Positions 61,060 to 64,000 of a stretch of 64,000 nt of DNA are shown here, piece by piece (the first letter of the stretch is position 1; every line of letters begins with the position of its first letter). A program made the translations under genes and the position numbers. Origin of the DNA: Balaenoptera acutorostrata. Its lineage: Eukaryota; Chordata; Mammalia; Artiodactyla; Balaenopteridae. The notes under the pieces were generated by a model that saw only the letters and a list, made by a program, of their open reading frames with translations, ran no database searches and had not been told where the DNA came from. Location of the stretch: the NCBI RefSeq assembly GCF_949987535.1, contig NC_080081.1:39224428-39288427 (forward strand), in the 5' to 3' direction.

Positions 61060-61850
61060 CTGAATGTTCAAAGAGGGTCAAGGTGAGTTTGATGTATAAT
61101 TCAAGTCCAGAAGTTATGACCCTGTGGGCAATGATATATGGCAGATTATAGCATCATCCATTAACCAATTGGAGATTACTGCCTTAATTTATTGTGTTGT
61201 TATAGACTTTTCTCAATGTGGTAATTTCTTGCTTGAAGTGCAGTTTCCAGAAATGGACATAATATTTCAGGACTGGGTGTATCATTATTTTATGGAAGTA
61301 TACAATGTTTTCTATTTTGTGTTCAATGCTCCTCATCAAAGATTCTCAACTTTCTGCAAATTTTCTAGGCAAACCTCACAAGTAACTATTTTATTTTAGA
61401 ATATGACTGATTAATAGAGAAACAAATGAAAAATGAAATAACTTTTTAATATCTAGTACAGGTCTCTATATGCTATCTACTGGGAAGTTCATATGCTTTT
61501 CCTCCTTTCATTTACATAATCTCTCCTGATCATCTTTAGATTTTGCTACTCATGTGTTATTTCATTCTCCAGAAATTCAGTGACATCTATAAATCTAGCA
61601 GGTTTATTATTCACTTTAGAAACCTTATTAAAATAGTAAATAAAGATGGTCTCATAACAATTTTTAGAAACCCTTACATTCACAGCTTTCCACCTCTCTA
61701 TTTCTGATCTAGGGACATTGACATTAATTCATTTTTTTATTCATTATCTATTGTTTCCACTAATCTTTCAACATTGTGTTTAACTTTTCAAAAGCTTTTT
61801 AATGTTGTTAGTCTAATTTTTTTTTTTTTCCATTTCTAAGAAAAAGTAAA
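61060..61850. other. Unassigned AT-rich sequence
   Basis: No gene seen. The 91-codon plus frame at 61124-61399 has no motif. A T tract is at 61817-61829, just left of the HRC block. Confidence 0.4.
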
Positions 61851-62178
61851 TAAACAACCAACGAAGAGTGCAGACAATTTCGCAGACCAGAGGGCAGAGG
61901 TAGCAGAACTGGTAGTGCTGGGGGCGGGGATGGGGAGAGAGAATGAGCGGTAGGAGGTGGTCAGGGGCGGAGTTAGGATGGGGCGTGGGCCGTACTTGGG
62001 CAGGAGGCTAGCTAGGTGAAGGTTAAGGTCAGAGGCAGGATCGGGTTTGGAGTCAAGGCTGCATCAGGGGTAAGGGGTTAGGTCAGTTTGAGGGCAGAGG
62101 ATTTGGGGCTGGGGGTGCTCAGATGGTCCCGGGCCATCCGGAAACCTGGTGGATCCTTGAGTCAGGGAGAAGTCTCAC

Positions 62179-62247
62179 CTGGCACTGGTCGCAGTGCTCT
62201 CCCATGTTCTCCTGGTCACAGTGACAGTTCTCACATTCAGTGCATCG
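62179..62247 (-). pseudogene. HRC: HRC second Cys-rich exon
   Basis: 69 nt, 23 codons, reading 'RCTECENCHCDQENMGEHCD' then QCQ. It lies between an acceptor ...CCCCAG and a donor GTGAGA. It is in frame with the preceding exon. The 535-bp intron between them (62248-62782) is kept. Confidence 0.82.
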
Positions 62248-62782
62248 CTGGGGACCAGAGGAACATGGTTAGGCAGAGACGTTTGGGAGCCACCCGCCAG
62301 TCCTCCACCCTGCCCGCTGGACATATTCTCAACTTCTCAGCCTCATTACTTCTGACACTGAGCTCAGTATCTTCCTCCAACCTGCTTAACCTGCTTCCCA
62401 CCCCCTCACTTCCCTATTGCAAGGCGCCCCGACGTCCCCTTGTCACTGTGGGCTGGACCTTTGAGGACTCTCTTCACCCCCTCTCTTCCTATTCTCCCCA
62501 TAGCCTGTCAGTCTCCAGGCCTGTCCCACCTCCCTCGGCTCTGCCTTGAACCCTCCTCCCTGTCCCCACATCTGCAAGTGCAGCTCAGGCCTCACCCTCT
62601 CTTTCCTGGACCACTGTCCCAGGCTCCTCCCCAGCCTCCTAGCCTCCAGTCTGTCCCCCACTTGGCCCCAGAAGTGTCTCTGTTTACTCAGGCCCGTTGC
62701 TCAGGGTCCTCCCAAGGCACACCAAAGCCCTGGAACAAACTCTAGGAACAGCTTGGTGGATGGAGCTGGGTTGCGGACACAC

Positions 62783-62853
62783 ATTGCAGAAGGAGCAGTA
62801 GCCACACAGGGGCCCTGGCTGCTAGTTCCCGTACTCCTGGGCGTCCTGCCGAT
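62783..62853 (-). pseudogene. HRC: HRC Cys-rich exon with a stop codon
   Basis: 71 nt between an acceptor CCCACAG (62854-62860) and a donor AAT|GTGTGT. Joined in phase 1 to the previous exon it reads DRQDAQEYGN, stop, QPGPLCGYCSFCN. The TAG replaces a residue of the intact protein. Confidence 0.8.
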
Positions 62854-62928
62854 CTGTGGGGACAAGAGGGCAGCGGTGACCCAGGCTGACTCCGCTCCTC
62901 CCCACCCCCATCCAGTCAGATCACTTAC

Positions 62929-63418
62929 CCGTGTCCTCACCACTCTCCTCTTCACTGGAGGCACCTCCAGACACCTCCCTCCTGGCCAGTGGGTTGGGGA
63001 TGATGGTGAAGGGGAGCTCATCTTCCTCCAGCCCCTCCTCCTCATCTTCTTCTTCCTGGTGGTCTTGGCTCAGTGGGACCCAAACCTCAGCCCTCTCTTC
63101 CCTCCTCTCCTCCTTCTCTTCTTCTTCCTCCTCTTCCTCCTCTTCTTCCTCCTCCTCCTGGCTCAGGCTGAGGCCATGACCTTCCTCCTTGTCTTCCTCA
63201 TCCTCCTGGTCCAGGCTGCCATGGTGGGTGCCTTCTCCTCCCTCCTCTGAACCTTCATCATCTTCTTCATGGGAGCTGTGATCCTCTTCCTTCTCTTCCT
63301 CTTCCTCCTCAGAATCACTCTCCCTTAAATGGCTTCTATCCTTCACCCCCATGTGTTCTGGAGGCTGGTGGCTAATCTCCTCTTTGATGGACCCTCTGTG
63401 GCCAGTCCCAAATAAAAG
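62929..63418 (-). pseudogene. HRC: HRC large exon, 3' part (acidic repeat end)
   Basis: The minus strand encodes 'TGHRGSIKEEISHQPPEHMG', then Glu/Asp-rich stretches with a long Glu run near 63170-63100, then 'DELPFTIIPNPLARREVSG' and 'EEESGEDT'. It ends at a consensus donor GTAAGT (62928-62923). The exon is cut at the right by the A tract. The Met codon at 63472 lies beyond the A tract in the flanking DNA and is not a real start. Confidence 0.8.
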
Positions 63419-63438
63419 AAAAAAAAAAAAAAAAAAAA
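63411..63438 (+). other. Poly-A signal and A tract ending the HRC block
   Basis: AATAAA at 63411-63416 is followed by AG and then 20 As, after which AT-rich flanking sequence begins. The signal lies unusually close to the A run; most cellular signals are 10-30 bases upstream of the cleavage point. Confidence 0.7.
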
Positions 63439-63439
63439 G

Positions 63440-64000
63440 ATACCTCCAATTATTAACCAAAGTGATCTCCATTTATAGTTTTCCTATCTTTTCGTCAATA
63501 TATACAATTCCATAAATGTCCCTTAACCTTACATTTTATTGTATCATACTAAGCAGAAATAAGTATGCAAATGAGACTAACTGGGCTATAATTAATAAAG
63601 TTATCCCAGATGCCCTTCTCAGGAATAAAATCAATTGGTCTTCTTAAAGGAACTATTTGTTAATTACATGGTACCACATTTTCATAATTTTATCCTGATA
63701 CTTTTCTTCTCCATATTCTTGGTAATTCCTTATTTAGTAGTCTCTAGTGTTTCGTTAAAAATGCCTTATTTCAAGTGTTTTACCACAATTATGAGAAACA
63801 TTTTTGTACGATATATATTTTACATGGTGACCAAAGAATGTCCAGCTCAATGGCTGATGACCATAGGCAGCTTCCTACCCCAGCCTACACACTTTCCTCC
63901 AAGTTTAGTTGCTAATAGTAGCCCCAGATTAGGGCATAACCCAATGTGTATACAGGAATATATGTCATTGAGCTTTTTGATGACTCTTGCAAATGGACAT
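63440..64000. other. Unassigned AT-rich sequence
   Basis: No gene or named repeat seen. Confidence 0.4.

Larger units (their letters stand above)
61850..63438 (-). pseudogene. HRC: HRC gene fragment with introns, in antisense to a poly-A tail
   Basis: HRC is the acidic, calcium-binding protein of the sarcoplasmic reticulum lumen in muscle. Read on the minus strand, this GC-rich block holds the end of the large acidic exon, two small Cys-rich exons, the two introns between them and the start of a third intron. The reading frame stays open across the two predicted joins except for one stop (TAG) in the second exon. Signal peptide, most acidic repeats and the protein's end are missing, so nothing functional can be made. 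On the plus strand the block ends with AATAAA (63411-63416) and 20 As, as a retroposed transcript would. Left edge and target duplication are not resolved. Confidence 0.8.

Noticed and set aside
62546..63250. 234-codon plus-strand open frame and overlapping plus frames at 62088-62549 and 62931-63179
   Set aside because: They are antisense to HRC exons and introns; the Ser/Phe/Leu runs are the complement of Glu codons. No independent support for coding.
62921..63472. 183-codon minus-strand frame starting with a Met at 63472
   Set aside because: It runs from flanking DNA through the A tract (read as a Phe run) into the HRC exon and past its splice donor. The HRC part is real, but this start and end are not.

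Overview
This window is mammalian nuclear DNA with no intact cellular protein-coding gene. It is AT-rich intergenic sequence densely packed with transposable elements. Two kinds of element point to a cetacean, or at least the whale-hippo branch: tRNA-derived SINEs of the CHR type (three copies, one with many CpGs still intact) and L1 copies of the cetartiodactyl type. I saw no BovB or Bov-tA element, which argues against a ruminant. Species cannot be fixed from this sequence alone.

Layout, left to right. 1-9.8 kb holds old repeats, two CHR SINEs, an L1 ORF1 relic and a MaLR-type LTR. 9.87-17.17 kb is one nearly full-length L1 on the minus strand: 3'UTR, broken ORF2, open ORF1 (297 aa), an AT-rich tandem array, and a GC-rich 5'UTR promoter. 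17.36-18.5 kb is a second L1 whose 5' part is inverted, with matching target duplications (twin priming). 19.7-20.25 kb is a Tigger-type DNA transposon enclosing a MIR-like SINE. 21.5-26.1 kb is a decayed class III (ERVL-like) retrovirus on the minus strand, interrupted by a solo MLT1-type LTR. An L1 ORF2 piece follows. 33.8-40.76 kb is a class I endogenous retrovirus on the minus strand with paired LTRs, a 4-bp target duplication, a primer site resembling isoleucine tRNA, broken gag-pro-pol and no recognisable env. It was later hit by an L1 3' fragment and a CHR SINE. 41-61 kb is mostly unassigned AT-rich sequence with further L1, MLT1, mariner, hAT, MIR and Tigger elements.

The most unusual item is at 61.85-63.44 kb. 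It is a GC-rich block that, read on the minus strand, carries three consecutive exons and the intervening introns of HRC (histidine-rich calcium-binding protein of the sarcoplasmic reticulum). Read on the plus strand, it ends in AATAAA followed by a 20-base A tract. The simplest reading is a retrotransposed, polyadenylated antisense transcript of the HRC locus.

No genes work together here. The relations between features are those of insertion order: elements nested in elements, which give relative ages. All retroviral and L1 ORF2 frames are broken. The L1 ORF1 frame is the only long open frame that matches a real protein from end to end.
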